From Roseimicrobium gellanilyticum (GTDB taxonomy: Bacteria; Verrucomicrobiota; Verrucomicrobiia; Verrucomicrobiales; Verrucomicrobiaceae), in contig NZ_QNRR01000016.1 in NCBI RefSeq assembly GCF_003315205.1, forward strand, positions 1 through 64,000: a DNA stretch of 64,000 nucleotides. Reading direction: 5' to 3'. Below the pieces are notes generated by a model, which was not told where the DNA came from, searched no databases, and saw only the letters and a list, made by a program, of their open reading frames with translations. The translations under genes and the position numbers were made by a program. Of the stretch, positions 1-9,116 are shown one piece after another (position 1 is the stretch's first letter; each line of letters opens with the position of its first letter).

Positions 1-379
1 CACAACGCTCACGCACCCGGCGCAAACGCTGCGCGCTCAACTCAGAAAAAAACAGACAACCACTTCCGCGACTCCATTTATCTAACTAGACTTAATCATC
101 TCAAACGCAACATCCTTTACGCCATTCCTCGCCAACTTCCCTTCATGGCATTGGGCTTTAGCCGAAGGGGGGGCAGGTGTCATGCCACTGAATTCGGCGA
201 CCCGTTCCTGATTCGGCTGAAGCCGAAGCTACTTTCAAAAGCGTCGCGCTCTGGGTCGCGGTATCCCCTGAATATTGGGGTGCCCTCTTGTAGTTTTCTT
301 ATAAGAAAGCCCAAAGACTTCGATCCGATTGCATTCCAGCATCTCGCATCGGATGGTACACGCTGCGAAGCATGTGCAG
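1..379. other. Gene-free left edge with short palindromes
   Basis: No convincing gene is visible here. An open frame from 145 has no family features and overlaps the signal-peptide region of the next gene in another frame, so it is not called. The stretch holds two related segments built on the words 'ctttagccgaag' (about 150-162) and 'ggctgaagccgaag' (about 213-226), typical of small intergenic repeats, and a perfect 14-bp palindrome (TTTCTTA/TAAGAAA, 295-308) just before the first gene. Its function, for example as an operator, is unproven. Confidence 0.5.
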
Positions 380-2011
380 ATGATGTCGAGTTCCCAAGCC
401 CCCCACTTCCCTTCCCTTTCTTTCAGCCCCGTCCGAGCTTGCTGGATTCAGATCATCGTCGCCGCAGGAGCAGCATTGCTGCTTGCAGGTTGCGGTCAGG
501 AGGCTGCGAAAGAGGACGCGGACCAAAAGAAGTCTGCAAAGACCGCGGCCTCGAAGGAGGTCATCGGCGAATTCATCGTCATCGAGCGCACGGACACGCC
601 GGACCCGAAGACGAGTGACTATGCGGACTGCCTGTACACGGCGAAGCTGCAGGTGGTGGCGGTGGAAGGTGGCGTGGATGGAACCGAGGAGAAGCTCGGC
701 ACGACCGGTGGTAAAGAGGAAGCTCACATCGTTCTCGCAGCACTGCCGGCATTCCTGAATCGCAAGCTACAGGTGGGGCATGAACTCGCTGTCGGAGATC
801 GCTTCCGTGCGAGGTGGGTGGCGTTTGATGAAGCGCCAGAGAAGTTCCGCAAGATGCAAACCGCGGACAAGTTCGGCGACTATCTGCTGGAGTATCGACT
901 GGTCACGGATGCGAAACTGGTAAGACGCGGCGCCCCCATCACGGCGGCTGCCGCGGCAGGTGCTCAGGGGAAGATGCCGGAGATTCCGAAGGAGCGCTTC
1001 ATCCGTGCTGCGGCCACGGGTGTTTATGCGGACCGTCGCAAAGAACGCATGTCCCGCGAGCTCGCACGCATGAAGGGTGAACTGGAGGCAAACGGGGGCT
1101 CGTGGGAGACCTGGATGAAGAAGCTGGAGCCGTATCAGGAAGAGTTGGAGAAGCGTGCGAAGGAAGCGGGCGGCACACTGAAAGTGGACCAGCATGTCTT
1201 CGCGCGACTCGGCTTGCAGTGTTACTTCGATCTCACGCAGGATGATCCGCAGGTGGGTCCGCTCGCAGCGTTGCGGTTGCTGAATGCGGAGTTGCAACGG
1301 CATGGCATCGACCTCGTGGTGGTCCCCTTCCCCAACAAGGAGGACGTGAATGCGCACAAGTTCCTCGCGAAGGATGCGAGTGCTCCGACAGAGCTGAACC
1401 CCTGCCGCATCCGCTGCATGATGCGGATGCTGGAGCATGATATTGAAGTCATCGATCTCGTGCCCGCCCTGCGCGCAGGGTTGGAAGCGCATCCATTTGT
1501 ATACTACGACAATCGCGACACGCATCCGGCGGATGGTGGCATCCAGATTGCGGCGGATGAAGTGGCGAAGGTGCTGGGGGATTATGATCTGTTGCCTGCG
1601 AATCACACCCTACTACCCATCGAGAAGACGGAGTTCGTGATTGAGAAGGACATGGAGTACTTCACGAAGGGCTCACGGTATCCGGCGCATCGGGTGTTGT
1701 TTCCCGTGGATGCCACGCCGCATCGCGAAGTCCTGCTGCAGGGCGACAGCTTCCTGAGTGTGCCCACGAACTACGTGCACAACGCCACCATCGCGGATCA
1801 CATTGGCAGGCATCTGGGCTACCGACCCGACAAGCTGGTGCGCGAAGCCGGGGCGAACTTGATCCTGCAAGACCTCGCGCGTCTGCCGAAGTCGGAGCTG
1901 GAGGGAAGAAAGGTGTTGTTCTTCGTGTTCGGTCCCACGCGGCTGCGGTCCCCGCATTCGCCACTCATGTCTCCGGAGTTGCACTGGCATCTGGCGTTGT
2001 TGCCGGAGTGA
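380..2011 (+). CDS. AlgJ/AlgX-like SGNH-fold lipoprotein
   Basis: A protein of about 543 residues with an N-terminal hydrophobic segment ending in the lipobox LLLAGCG, so it is probably a lipoprotein with the acylated Cys near residue 38. The C-terminal half carries an SGNH-hydrolase core: QGDSF with Ser near 457 and D-T-H (Asp380, His382), the order seen in AlgJ/AlgX-type acetyltransferase-like proteins of exopolysaccharide O-acetylation. The middle part (about 200-280) is helical and charged. The start at 380 is chosen over 329 because it gives a compact signal peptide; the true start is uncertain. No MBOAT partner or alginate gene lies nearby, so the substrate is unknown. An acetyl-esterase or acetyltransferase role on a surface glycan is inference. 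Confidence 0.6.
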   Translation: MMSSSQAPHFPSLSFSPVRACWIQIIVAAGAALLLAGCGQEAAKEDADQKKSAKTAASKEVIGEFIVIERTDTPDPKTSDYADCLYTAKLQVVAVEGGVDGTEEKLGTTGGKEEAHIVLAALPAFLNRKLQVGHELAVGDRFRARWVAFDEAPEKFRKMQTADKFGDYLLEYRLVTDAKLVRRGAPITAAAAAGAQGKMPEIPKERFIRAAATGVYADRRKERMSRELARMKGELEANGGSWETWMKKLEPYQEELEKRAKEAGGTLKVDQHVFARLGLQCYFDLTQDDPQVGPLAALRLLNAELQRHGIDLVVVPFPNKEDVNAHKFLAKDASAPTELNPCRIRCMMRMLEHDIEVIDLVPALRAGLEAHPFVYYDNRDTHPADGGIQIAADEVAKVLGDYDLLPANHTLLPIEKTEFVIEKDMEYFTKGSRYPAHRVLFPVDATPHREVLLQGDSFLSVPTNYVHNATIADHIGRHLGYRPDKLVREAGANLILQDLARLPKSELEGRKVLFFVFGPTRLRSPHSPLMSPELHWHLALLPE

Positions 2012-2039
2012 GTTTGGTGGGACGGTGAAGCGTACGCGA

Positions 2040-2614
2040 AATTCAACACGGAGGCACGGAGACACAAAGTTTTTTAGAGAGAGTGCAGTCTCTCGGTTGG
2101 CCACCCCGGACAAATCTTCAGCTTCTGATGAGCTGTACACGGTCATTGAGTCTCCGGACGATGCCCTTCGACATGACCGGCACACAAAAGTTGAGGAGCA
2201 GCCCCATCGGTTTTCCTGTGAGGCGAAGGTAGGAGAGAAGCTGCGCCGAATGCACCGGCAGGATCACTTCGACCGCCTTCAGTTCCAGTATGATGGAATC
2301 CTCGACCACAAGATCCAGGATTAACGCTTTGTTGAGCACTTCTCCCTTGTAGGTGAGTGGCAATTGGACTTGGGATTCAACGCGTAGGCCTCGTCTGGAT
2401 AGCTCAGCATGCAAACACCGTTCGTAGATGGATTCCAGCAGGCCCGGCCCCATTTCCCGATGTACCTCAATCGCCGATCCGATGATTGCTTTGGAAAGTC
2501 GATTCAGGCCAGATAGTTGATAGGACATCGGCCAAAAAACTGATTCCAGCATGTCAGGCAAGCCATTTCAAAGAAACCCTGTGCCTCCGTGCCTCCGTGT
2601 CTTTGTGTTGAATT
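2040..2614. mobile_element. Inverted-repeat-bounded unit carrying a GxxExxY gene
   Basis: The left end (2040-2070) reads aattcaacacggaggcac followed by a cggagacac-type tail. The right end (2581-2614) is the same kind of sequence in reverse orientation (gtgcctccgtgcctccgtgt, then ctttgtgttgaatt). Between these arms lies a single small gene, the GxxExxY protein. The arms resemble the dispersed 'cagagacgcagagg' repeats found elsewhere in the window without a gene. The arrangement suggests a small mobile or formerly mobile unit. Mobility is inferred from structure only; target-site duplications were not identified. Confidence 0.5.
2118..2528 (-). CDS. GxxExxY family protein (PD-(D/E)XK nuclease-like)
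   Basis: A 136-residue protein with the family signature G-x-G-L-L-E-S-I-Y-E about 30 residues from the N-terminus, followed by a PD-(D/E)XK-like core (D near 'LILDLVVED' and 'LELKAVE'). The start at 2528 (MSYQLSGLN) matches the usual short N-terminus of this family better than an upstream Met at 2561. GxxExxY proteins are small, widespread and functionally uncharacterised; a nuclease fold is proposed from the D...ExK arrangement. The gene is transcribed against its neighbours and is the only gene inside a pair of inverted repeats, consistent with acquisition as a unit. Confidence 0.8.
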   Translation of the reverse strand: MSYQLSGLNRLSKAIIGSAIEVHREMGPGLLESIYERCLHAELSRRGLRVESQVQLPLTYKGEVLNKALILDLVVEDSIILELKAVEVILPVHSAQLLSYLRLTGKPMGLLLNFCVPVMSKGIVRRLNDRVQLIRS

Positions 2615-2725
2615 CCAGCACTCCACCAGCGTCCACCGTCCCAGCAAAATGGCATTTCCACGAATTTCCCAAAACGAACGCTCGCGTGGGATGCGTTGTC
2701 TTTGTAGCCTTTGTCAAATTGTCTC

Positions 2726-3742
2726 ATGGATTCCGAAGCAAACCTCCCGCCCCCCCATCCCCAGGCATCCGTTACTATTGAGGATATTCACGCCGCTTCC
2801 GCCTGGGTGCAGCCGCTCCGTTCAGAAATCGCCCGGGTGCTCGTCGGCCAGACAGAACTCGTGGACCGCCTGCTCATCGCGCTGCTGACGAATGGCCACG
2901 TGCTGCTGGAGGGCGTGCCCGGCCTTGCCAAGACGCTCACGGTGCGCACGCTGGCGAACTGCCTCCACGCGCGCTTCCAGCGCATCCAGTTCACCCCGGA
3001 CCTGCTGCCGGCCGACGTGGTGGGCACCATGGTCTTCAATCCGCGTGAAGGTACCTTCAGCCCGCGACTGGGCCCGGTGTTCGCGAACCTCGTGCTGGCG
3101 GATGAAATCAACCGTGCCCCGGCCAAGGTGCAGAGCGCCCTGCTGGAGGCCATGCAGGAGCGGCAGGTCACCATCGGCGTGGACACGTACACGCTGCCGA
3201 ATCCTTTCGTCGTCCTCGCCACGCAGAACCCCATCGACCAGGAGGGTACCTACACCTTGCCGGAAGCACAGCTCGACCGCTTCCTGCTGAAGGTGCGTGT
3301 GGACTACCCCACCCCGGAGGAGGAGCGCCTGGTGCTGGACCGCATGGCCACCTCCCGCCCGAACCTCGAGGTGGAGCCCGTGATTGCCATCCAGCAGATC
3401 GCGAACAGCCGCTCGCTGGTGAATGACATCCACATGGATGACAAGGTGAAGGACTACATCGTGAGCATCATCCATGCGTCACGTCATCCCGAGGGCGTGA
3501 CGGCGCATCTGCGGAATCTCATCCGCTGCGGTGCATCCCCGCGCGGCACCATCAATCTCGCACTGGCATCGAAGGCCAACGCCTTCCTGCAGAGCCGCGA
3601 CTACGTGACGCCGAATGATGTGAAGGCCCTCGCGCCGGACATCCTGCGCCACCGCATCCTTCTGAGCTATGAAGCGGAAGCGGAAGGGGTGACCACCGAT
3701 GACATTGTGCGGCAGTTGCTGGACAAGCTGCCCGTGCCGTGA
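2726..3742 (+). CDS. MoxR-family AAA+ ATPase
   Basis: A 338-residue AAA+ ATPase with Walker A GVPGLAKT (63-70), Walker B LVLADEINR (122-130), the sensor ATQNP and a C-terminal lid. The motif set is that of the MoxR/RavA clade, chaperone-like ATPases that act with von Willebrand factor A (VWA) proteins. The ATG at 2726 (MDSEANLPP) is preferred to an in-frame TTG at 2711. It is the first gene of a seven-gene block in one direction with DUF58 and Bat proteins, the classical MoxR/Bat context, where it is thought to remodel or insert metal ions into envelope complexes. The exact client is unknown. Confidence 0.93.
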   Translation: MDSEANLPPPHPQASVTIEDIHAASAWVQPLRSEIARVLVGQTELVDRLLIALLTNGHVLLEGVPGLAKTLTVRTLANCLHARFQRIQFTPDLLPADVVGTMVFNPREGTFSPRLGPVFANLVLADEINRAPAKVQSALLEAMQERQVTIGVDTYTLPNPFVVLATQNPIDQEGTYTLPEAQLDRFLLKVRVDYPTPEEERLVLDRMATSRPNLEVEPVIAIQQIANSRSLVNDIHMDDKVKDYIVSIIHASRHPEGVTAHLRNLIRCGASPRGTINLALASKANAFLQSRDYVTPNDVKALAPDILRHRILLSYEAEAEGVTTDDIVRQLLDKLPVP

Positions 3743-3772
3743 GGTGCGTGATTCATTCCATCCTCGCGTGCC

Positions 3773-4900
3773 ATGATCGCTGATTGGGCTCAAAACTTGG
3801 GGCGACTCACCGGAATATTCTGCTCGGTGTTCGGTCCGGCGCTCCTCGTGCTGGCGATCCGGTACTGGCTGCGGCAGCGACGCCTGCATAGCCAGGAAGA
3901 GGAGCACTTTCAGGATTCCCATGCGCGTGGCGTGGGAGCGCTCCCACCTTCGTCATCCGGCCGGCACTATGAGTCTGTGGCCACGAGGAGCCCCCTGTCG
4001 CCTGCGGAGGCGGAGGATCGCGTCAATCGCATCCTGAAGCGGGTGCGGCGCATTGAGCTCATCACCCGTGGCCTGGTGAAGGAGACCATCGGTGGGCAGT
4101 ACCATTCCCGGTTCAAGGGACAGGGTATTGAGTTTGATGACTTCCGCGAGTACCAGGCTGGGGATGACGTGCGGTTTCTCGACTGGAATGTCACGGCGCG
4201 CATGAATGAGCCGTACATCCGCAAATATGTGGAAGAGCGCGAGATGTCCGTGATGCTGCTGGTGGACGTGAGCCGCAGTGGTGACTACGGCAGCGGCGAG
4301 GACAGCAAACGCGAACGCATGGCGGAGATAGCCGCGGTGTTCGCCTTCAGCGCGCAGCAGAATCAGGACAAGGTGGGGCTGGCGATGTTCAGCAGTGAGG
4401 TGGAGTTCTACCTGCCTGCGAGGAAGGGCTCGGCCCAGGCGTTGCGTGTGGTGCGTGAGATTCTGAACTACCAGCCGCGAAGGGTGGGCACAGACTTCAC
4501 CCAGGTGCTGGACCTCACGGTACAGCGCATCCCGCATCGTGCGCTGGTCTTCATCATCTCCGACTTCATGACCGGCTACGACAGCACCGCTTGGGAAAAA
4601 CCCCTGCGTGCCGCCGCCTCGAAGCATGACGTGGTGGCCGTGCAGGTGCTGGATCCGCGGGAACTGAAGCTGCCCAAAGCGGGACGCATGTGCCTGGAGG
4701 ATCCAGAGACCGGTGAGCAGGTGTTGGTGAATACCTCGGACCCCCATGTGCGGCAGACCTACCAGCAGCGGGTGCAGGCCATGCAGGACAACCTGACCGG
4801 CATGCTCAGCAGGAACCGCGTGGAGCGCGTATCCATCCAGACAGACACGGATTATCTTCCGGCATTGCGAGCGTATTTCCGATCGCGGAAGCGGAGGTGA
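3773..4900 (+). CDS. DUF58 / VWA-like protein of the MoxR operon
   Basis: A 375-residue protein with one N-terminal membrane segment (about 17-34), a variable linker, and a DUF58 region from about residue 85 with the diagnostic stretch DDFREYQAGDDVRFLDWN (122-139). A VWA-like fold follows, with D-V-S-R-S (165-169) in the metal-ion-dependent adhesion site position. DUF58 proteins occur almost always next to moxR, as here (30 bp downstream). The role is inferred to be a partner of the ATPase at the cytoplasmic membrane. Compared with usual family members it has an extra N-terminal membrane anchor of about 80 residues; if this start is wrong the protein begins nearer residue 70. Confidence 0.88.
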   Translation: MIADWAQNLGRLTGIFCSVFGPALLVLAIRYWLRQRRLHSQEEEHFQDSHARGVGALPPSSSGRHYESVATRSPLSPAEAEDRVNRILKRVRRIELITRGLVKETIGGQYHSRFKGQGIEFDDFREYQAGDDVRFLDWNVTARMNEPYIRKYVEEREMSVMLLVDVSRSGDYGSGEDSKRERMAEIAAVFAFSAQQNQDKVGLAMFSSEVEFYLPARKGSAQALRVVREILNYQPRRVGTDFTQVLDLTVQRIPHRALVFIISDFMTGYDSTAWEKPLRAAASKHDVVAVQVLDPRELKLPKAGRMCLEDPETGEQVLVNTSDPHVRQTYQQRVQAMQDNLTGMLSRNRVERVSIQTDTDYLPALRAYFRSRKRR

Positions 4901-4967
4901 GTGAAGGGCGGAGTTTGAGGTCGGTGTCAGTGTTCAGTAAACAGTAGTCAGTGAGTAGTAAGCAGTA

Positions 4968-5798
4968 ATGAAAGTGCTGTTGCATAGCATGGAAGAAAGA
5001 CCCGAGGCCCTTCGGAAATGTGGGCCCTTCGGGTTCAGGGCATCCTCACGCGTCTGGATGATGGTGATGTTCGTGACTTCTTTGATGCTGGTGCCAATGC
5101 CGATCGTCATGGCGCAGACACCGGCCCCGCCAGGCGCGCCCACGCAGTCGGTGCCGCTGCCGCATCCGGACATCGCGTCGCCAGAGTTCCCCTCACCCAC
5201 GCTCACACCCTGGTGGCTGGTGGTGGGTGGCATTGCGATGGGACTGGGTTTGCTGGCGCTGCTGGTGTGGTATGCCTTTCTGCCGCGGAGCGTGAGACCT
5301 CCGTCACTGCGGCATGCACCGCTGAAGGGAGCGATTGACTCGATGGAGGCGCTGCGCCGCCGCGTGCCTGAGATGGCTCCTTCCGAAGTGGCGCACGATG
5401 TCTCCCTGATCATCCGCATGTACCTGCAGCAGTCCTACGCGGTGCCGGCTCCCTACCGTACCACGGAGGAAATCTACCGCTCGGCTGAGCTCTCCACGCG
5501 TGAGCCGTTGAAGAATCGCTTCGAGCCGGTGGCGGTATTCTACGACCAGGTCGAGTTCGCCCGTCACCCGCGCACGGTGGCGGATAGTGAAGGGCTGGTG
5601 GATGCAGCTCTGGAAGCCCTGCGTGAAGAGCAGAGGCTGATGGCACAACCCGCGCTCATCGCTCCGGTGTTCACGCCTCCTGCACTGCCACCGCCACTGC
5701 CGCCGTCGCCCCCTACGACAGCAGGTTCCCCACCCTCTCCAGACCCGGTACCGGCCTCCACTCCGCAGCCCTCAAAAATCTCCCTCACCAAGCACTGA
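4968..5798 (+). CDS. DUF4381-like membrane protein of the Bat operon
   Basis: A 276-residue protein with a hydrophobic leader (about 30-50), a periplasmic Pro-rich spacer, a clear transmembrane segment (about 82-102) and a cytoplasmic helical domain (about 110-225) resembling the small DUF4381 proteins found between DUF58 and batA genes. The tail (about 230-270) is Pro/Ser rich and probably disordered. The start could be inner Met31/32, because the first 30 codons overlap a small 'gggcccttcggg' repeat. The upstream 67-bp gap contains degenerate 'agtagtcagt' repeats. Its role in the complex is not known. Confidence 0.6.
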   Translation: MKVLLHSMEERPEALRKCGPFGFRASSRVWMMVMFVTSLMLVPMPIVMAQTPAPPGAPTQSVPLPHPDIASPEFPSPTLTPWWLVVGGIAMGLGLLALLVWYAFLPRSVRPPSLRHAPLKGAIDSMEALRRRVPEMAPSEVAHDVSLIIRMYLQQSYAVPAPYRTTEEIYRSAELSTREPLKNRFEPVAVFYDQVEFARHPRTVADSEGLVDAALEALREEQRLMAQPALIAPVFTPPALPPPLPPSPPTTAGSPPSPDPVPASTPQPSKISLTKH

Positions 5799-5829
5799 GG
5801 TCTGCCTTCCCGCATTGCAATTCCCGGTC

Positions 5830-6849
5830 ATGCCCATTCCCTTCTTCCCCAACCATCAGCTCGGTTCGCCGTGGTGGCTCTTGCTGCTGCTCGCGATTCC
5901 GATTCTGATCGTGCTGCGCGGGCGCAGAGGGGGAGCGCCTGCCATGACCTTTCCTGGTGTCGCCATGCTGCGCGGCCTGGGCTCGTCCACTCGAAGCCGG
6001 ATGGGTGGCTTTGGCCTGAACCTGCTCCACCTCGGGCTTTTCTCCGCGATCATCGCCCTCGCCCGGCCGCAGGAGGTGATTTCCTATGAGGAGACAAAGA
6101 CCGACGGCCTCGCCATCGTGGTGGCGTGCGATGTCTCCCTCTCGATGCTCATCGATGACTTCTACATCGGTGGCACGCGCGTGAACCGCCTCGCCGCTGC
6201 GAAGCGCGTGCTGCGCGACTTCATCAAGGGCAGGCCGAATGACCGCATCGGCATCGTGGCCTTCGCCGGTGCGCCATACACCCCCTGCCCGCCCACGCTG
6301 GATCACGACTGGCTGCTGGAGAACATGGACCGCGTGCAGACCGGCATCATGGAAAACGGCACCGCGATCGGCTCCGGCATCGGCACGGCGGCGCTGCGGC
6401 TGAAGGACCAGAAGGTGCCCAGCAAAGTGATCCTGCTGCTCACGGACGGCGCAAACAATTCCGGCAAGCTGAGCCCGCAGGAGGCCGCGAAGCTCGCCGC
6501 GACGCTGGGCATCCGCATCTACACCATCTCCATCGGCACACCGGGACACCATCTCATCAAGCTGCCCAATGGGCAGATCATCGACTCCGGTCGTGAGGAG
6601 TTCGATGTGGAGACGCTGCAGGAGGTAGCCCGCATCGGCCGGGGAAACTTCTACCGCGCAGAGGACCTCGCGGGACTGGAGCATGTGTTCAAGACCATCG
6701 ACGGCCTGGAGAAGACCGAGATCCGCCGGAAGAAGGTCATCGAGACCCGGGACAAGCACTACTGGTGGCTCATCGCCGCAGCCTCCCTCTGCGGCTTGTA
6801 TGTCTTATGGCGCCAGACGCTTGGGAGGGCAGCTCCAGCGGTGGCGTGA
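5830..6849 (+). CDS. batA: BatA-type VWA-domain membrane protein
   Basis: A 339-residue protein with an N-terminal BatA membrane region (two hydrophobic segments around 12-30 and 62-80, with P-G-V-A between them), a VWA domain with MIDAS motif DVSLS (101-105) and T-D-G-A further on, and a C-terminal membrane helix before a short basic tail. This is the standard BatA topology. The ATG at 5830 (MPIPFFPNH) is favoured over an upstream TTG at 5815. It lies between the DUF4381-like gene and the batB-batC fusion and presumably forms part of the Bat VWA complex driven by the MoxR ATPase. Confidence 0.88.
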   Translation: MPIPFFPNHQLGSPWWLLLLLAIPILIVLRGRRGGAPAMTFPGVAMLRGLGSSTRSRMGGFGLNLLHLGLFSAIIALARPQEVISYEETKTDGLAIVVACDVSLSMLIDDFYIGGTRVNRLAAAKRVLRDFIKGRPNDRIGIVAFAGAPYTPCPPTLDHDWLLENMDRVQTGIMENGTAIGSGIGTAALRLKDQKVPSKVILLLTDGANNSGKLSPQEAAKLAATLGIRIYTISIGTPGHHLIKLPNGQIIDSGREEFDVETLQEVARIGRGNFYRAEDLAGLEHVFKTIDGLEKTEIRRKKVIETRDKHYWWLIAAASLCGLYVLWRQTLGRAAPAVA

Positions 6850-6895
6850 GTGCTCTGGGGTGAATTCAGTCGGTGGGGTGATGGCGCGAAGAGTA

Positions 6896-7006
6896 TCTAG
6901 CAAGCAGTAGTGAGTAAGTAGAACTGAACCTGAGATGACCCATAACCCGCCTCACCTTTCCGCACTCCCGCCTCATACTGACTACTGACTACTGACTACT
7001 GACTAC
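6896..7006. repeat. Heptamer (GACTACT) repeat and complementary words in the bat operon
   Basis: Between batA and batB there are nearly four copies of the 7-bp unit GACTACT (about 6980-7006) and, 60-80 bp upstream, degenerate words of the complementary strand (agcagtagtgagtaagtag, 6902-6920). The two parts could fold into an imperfect hairpin in the transcript. A degenerate copy of the same words precedes the DUF4381-like gene (about 4926-4966), and a perfect 10-copy array occurs at 14394-14463. Confidence 0.6.
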
Positions 7007-7014
7007 CTTCTGCC

Positions 7015-9015
7015 GTGAACTTCGCTGCTCCCAACTACGCTTACCTGCTCTTTCTGTTGCCGGTGATCGCCCTTTTCAAGATTTGGGCGGATCTGGAGGG
7101 CAAGAAGGCCCTGGAGGGATTTGCGTCGTCTGCGCGGCTGCGATCGGTCCTGCTGGAAGGGGCCTCGGTCGTGCGGGCAAATCTGCACTTCGGCCTCATC
7201 CTGCTGGGCATTGGCTTTTTCGTCATCGCTCTCACGCGCCCGCAGTATGGGAAGGATGAGAAGGACCTTGAGCAATCCGGGCGGAACATCCTGATCGCCA
7301 TGGACACCTCCAAGTCCATGCTGGCGGAGGATGTGGCACCCTCCCGCATGGAGCGCGCGCGACTGGCTGCGCAGGACCTGCTGAAGAAGCTGGAAGGCGA
7401 TCGCGTAGGCATCATCGCCTTCGCTGGACGCGCCTTCCTGCAGGCACCGCTCACCACGGACCAGGAGGCTCTGGTGGAGACCATCCAGACGCTGGACCAC
7501 ACGACCATCCCCCGGGGTGGCAGCAGCCTGGCCTCCGCGATCAATCTGGCCGTGGAAACAGCGCAGAAGGCACGCGGCACCCGGCACGGCCTGGTGATTT
7601 TCACGGATGGTCAGGAGACGGATGATTCCGCCATGGAAGCGGCCCGGAAGGCGGCGGACCTGAATATCATCATCCTGCCCGTGGGGGTCGGCTCTGTGGA
7701 TGGCACGCTCATCCCGGATCCGAACCCGCTGAACGAGGGAGGCTACATCCGGGATGAGAACGGAAATATCGTGAAAAGCAGGCTTGAATCCGGTCTTTTG
7801 AGAGAAGTAGCGCGCATTACGGGAGGCGAGTACGTGGAGCTGGCCTCCCAGCCCCTCACGCAGACCATTGTGGACCGGGTCATGGCGAATCTGGACCGTC
7901 ATGATGACAAGTCGAAGCACCTTTCCCGCCCGATTGAGCGCTACCAATGGCCGCTGTTTGCGGGTATATTGTGCATCATGCTTTCCCAATTGCTGCGTCC
8001 TTCGTCCCGGCGTTCGGTGCGCATCGCGGCGCTGCCGGTGGATCCCCGGGCCACGGTGCACCAGCATCAGCCAACTTCCCGTGCGGTCGCGAGTCCCGCG
8101 ACTGTTTCCATTCTGGCCATGCTGGTCGGTGGATGGTTCCTGCTGACACCCGCGGCGGTGGAGGCAAAGGTGGCTCCCGAAGTGCAGGCGGCGCGCAAGC
8201 AATACCAGGAGAAGCAGTACCAGGAGGCAAAGGAGGCCTACACCAAGATGCTCCAGTCCAAGAAGCTGCCAGCCCCGGCGGAGGAGCTCTACTACGGACT
8301 GGGCGCTGCAGAGCTGCAGCTCAAGGAGTATGACATGTCTGCCCGCTCCTTCAGTGATGCGCTGAAGTCGCACAATCCGCGGGTGCAGAAGCCGGCGCTG
8401 CGCGGCCTGGCCACGGCACTCTACAGTCAGGGCGAGGTGCTGCTGAAGTCCGACCTGGAATCGACCATCAAGGCCTGGACGGATTCGCGCGATCACTTCG
8501 ATACCGCGATGGGGCTGGAGAAAGACCAGGAGTCGGACTCCTATCGTGAGCTCTCAGAAAACCGCGCGCTGGTGCAGAAGCGTCTGGACGAGGTGAAGCA
8601 GATGCTCGCGGAGCAGAAGGCGCGACAAAAGGCCGAGAAGGAGAAGCGCAAGCAGAAGAAGCAGCAAGGCCAGGGGCAAGGCGAAGAAGGCGAGCCCGAG
8701 GAGGAGCCGGAAGAAGGTGAAGGCGAGCAGCAGAGCCAGAACCAAAACGGTGGCAACCAGGAGAAGCAAAAACCCACGGATGCCCTGCAGGAAGGGAAAG
8801 AGGAAATCCTGGAGGGCGACCTGCGTGCGGGTGACCCCGGCAAACCCTCCGACTCCGACAAGGAAGGCCAGCCGGATGGCGATCACATGCGCAATGACAG
8901 CACGGGATACACCCCCTTCGAAGCGCGCTCGATGCTGAAGATGTACTCCGACGAGCAGAAATCCACGCAGTACCTCATGCGGCGGGAGCGTGCGCCCGGA
9001 GGCAAGGATTACTGA
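7015..9015 (+). CDS. batB: BatB-BatC fusion: VWA domain plus TPR/low-complexity tail
   Basis: A 666-residue protein. Residues 1-330 match BatB: two N-terminal membrane helices, a VWA domain with MIDAS DTSKS (97-101) and F-T-D-G-Q, then a membrane helix (about 310-330). A second hydrophobic segment (about 358-380) ends like a signal peptide. It leads into a TPR region (about 388-545) and a highly charged Q/G/E-rich stretch (about 545-640) ending in M-L-K-M-Y-S-D-E-Q-K, the usual C-terminus of BatC. The two genes are separate in many genomes; here no stop separates them. The start is GTG at 7015 with no clear ribosome binding site. Confidence 0.88.
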   Translation: MNFAAPNYAYLLFLLPVIALFKIWADLEGKKALEGFASSARLRSVLLEGASVVRANLHFGLILLGIGFFVIALTRPQYGKDEKDLEQSGRNILIAMDTSKSMLAEDVAPSRMERARLAAQDLLKKLEGDRVGIIAFAGRAFLQAPLTTDQEALVETIQTLDHTTIPRGGSSLASAINLAVETAQKARGTRHGLVIFTDGQETDDSAMEAARKAADLNIIILPVGVGSVDGTLIPDPNPLNEGGYIRDENGNIVKSRLESGLLREVARITGGEYVELASQPLTQTIVDRVMANLDRHDDKSKHLSRPIERYQWPLFAGILCIMLSQLLRPSSRRSVRIAALPVDPRATVHQHQPTSRAVASPATVSILAMLVGGWFLLTPAAVEAKVAPEVQAARKQYQEKQYQEAKEAYTKMLQSKKLPAPAEELYYGLGAAELQLKEYDMSARSFSDALKSHNPRVQKPALRGLATALYSQGEVLLKSDLESTIKAWTDSRDHFDTAMGLEKDQESDSYRELSENRALVQKRLDEVKQMLAEQKARQKAEKEKRKQKKQQGQGQGEEGEPEEEPEEGEGEQQSQNQNGGNQEKQKPTDALQEGKEEILEGDLRAGDPGKPSDSDKEGQPDGDHMRNDSTGYTPFEARSMLKMYSDEQKSTQYLMRRERAPGGKDY

Positions 9016-9116
9016 GAATTCATGGTCAATGGTCCACAATCATTGGTGAACGGTATGCAGCGCAAAAGGGTCACTATCTGAAGCCCCTGGCGCGCCAGGC
9101 TTAGTCATTTGTTGAG

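Noticed and set aside
145-618. Open frame of 157 codons at the left edge
   Set aside because: No family features, overlaps the lipoprotein gene in another frame, and has the composition of a frame-shifted shadow.
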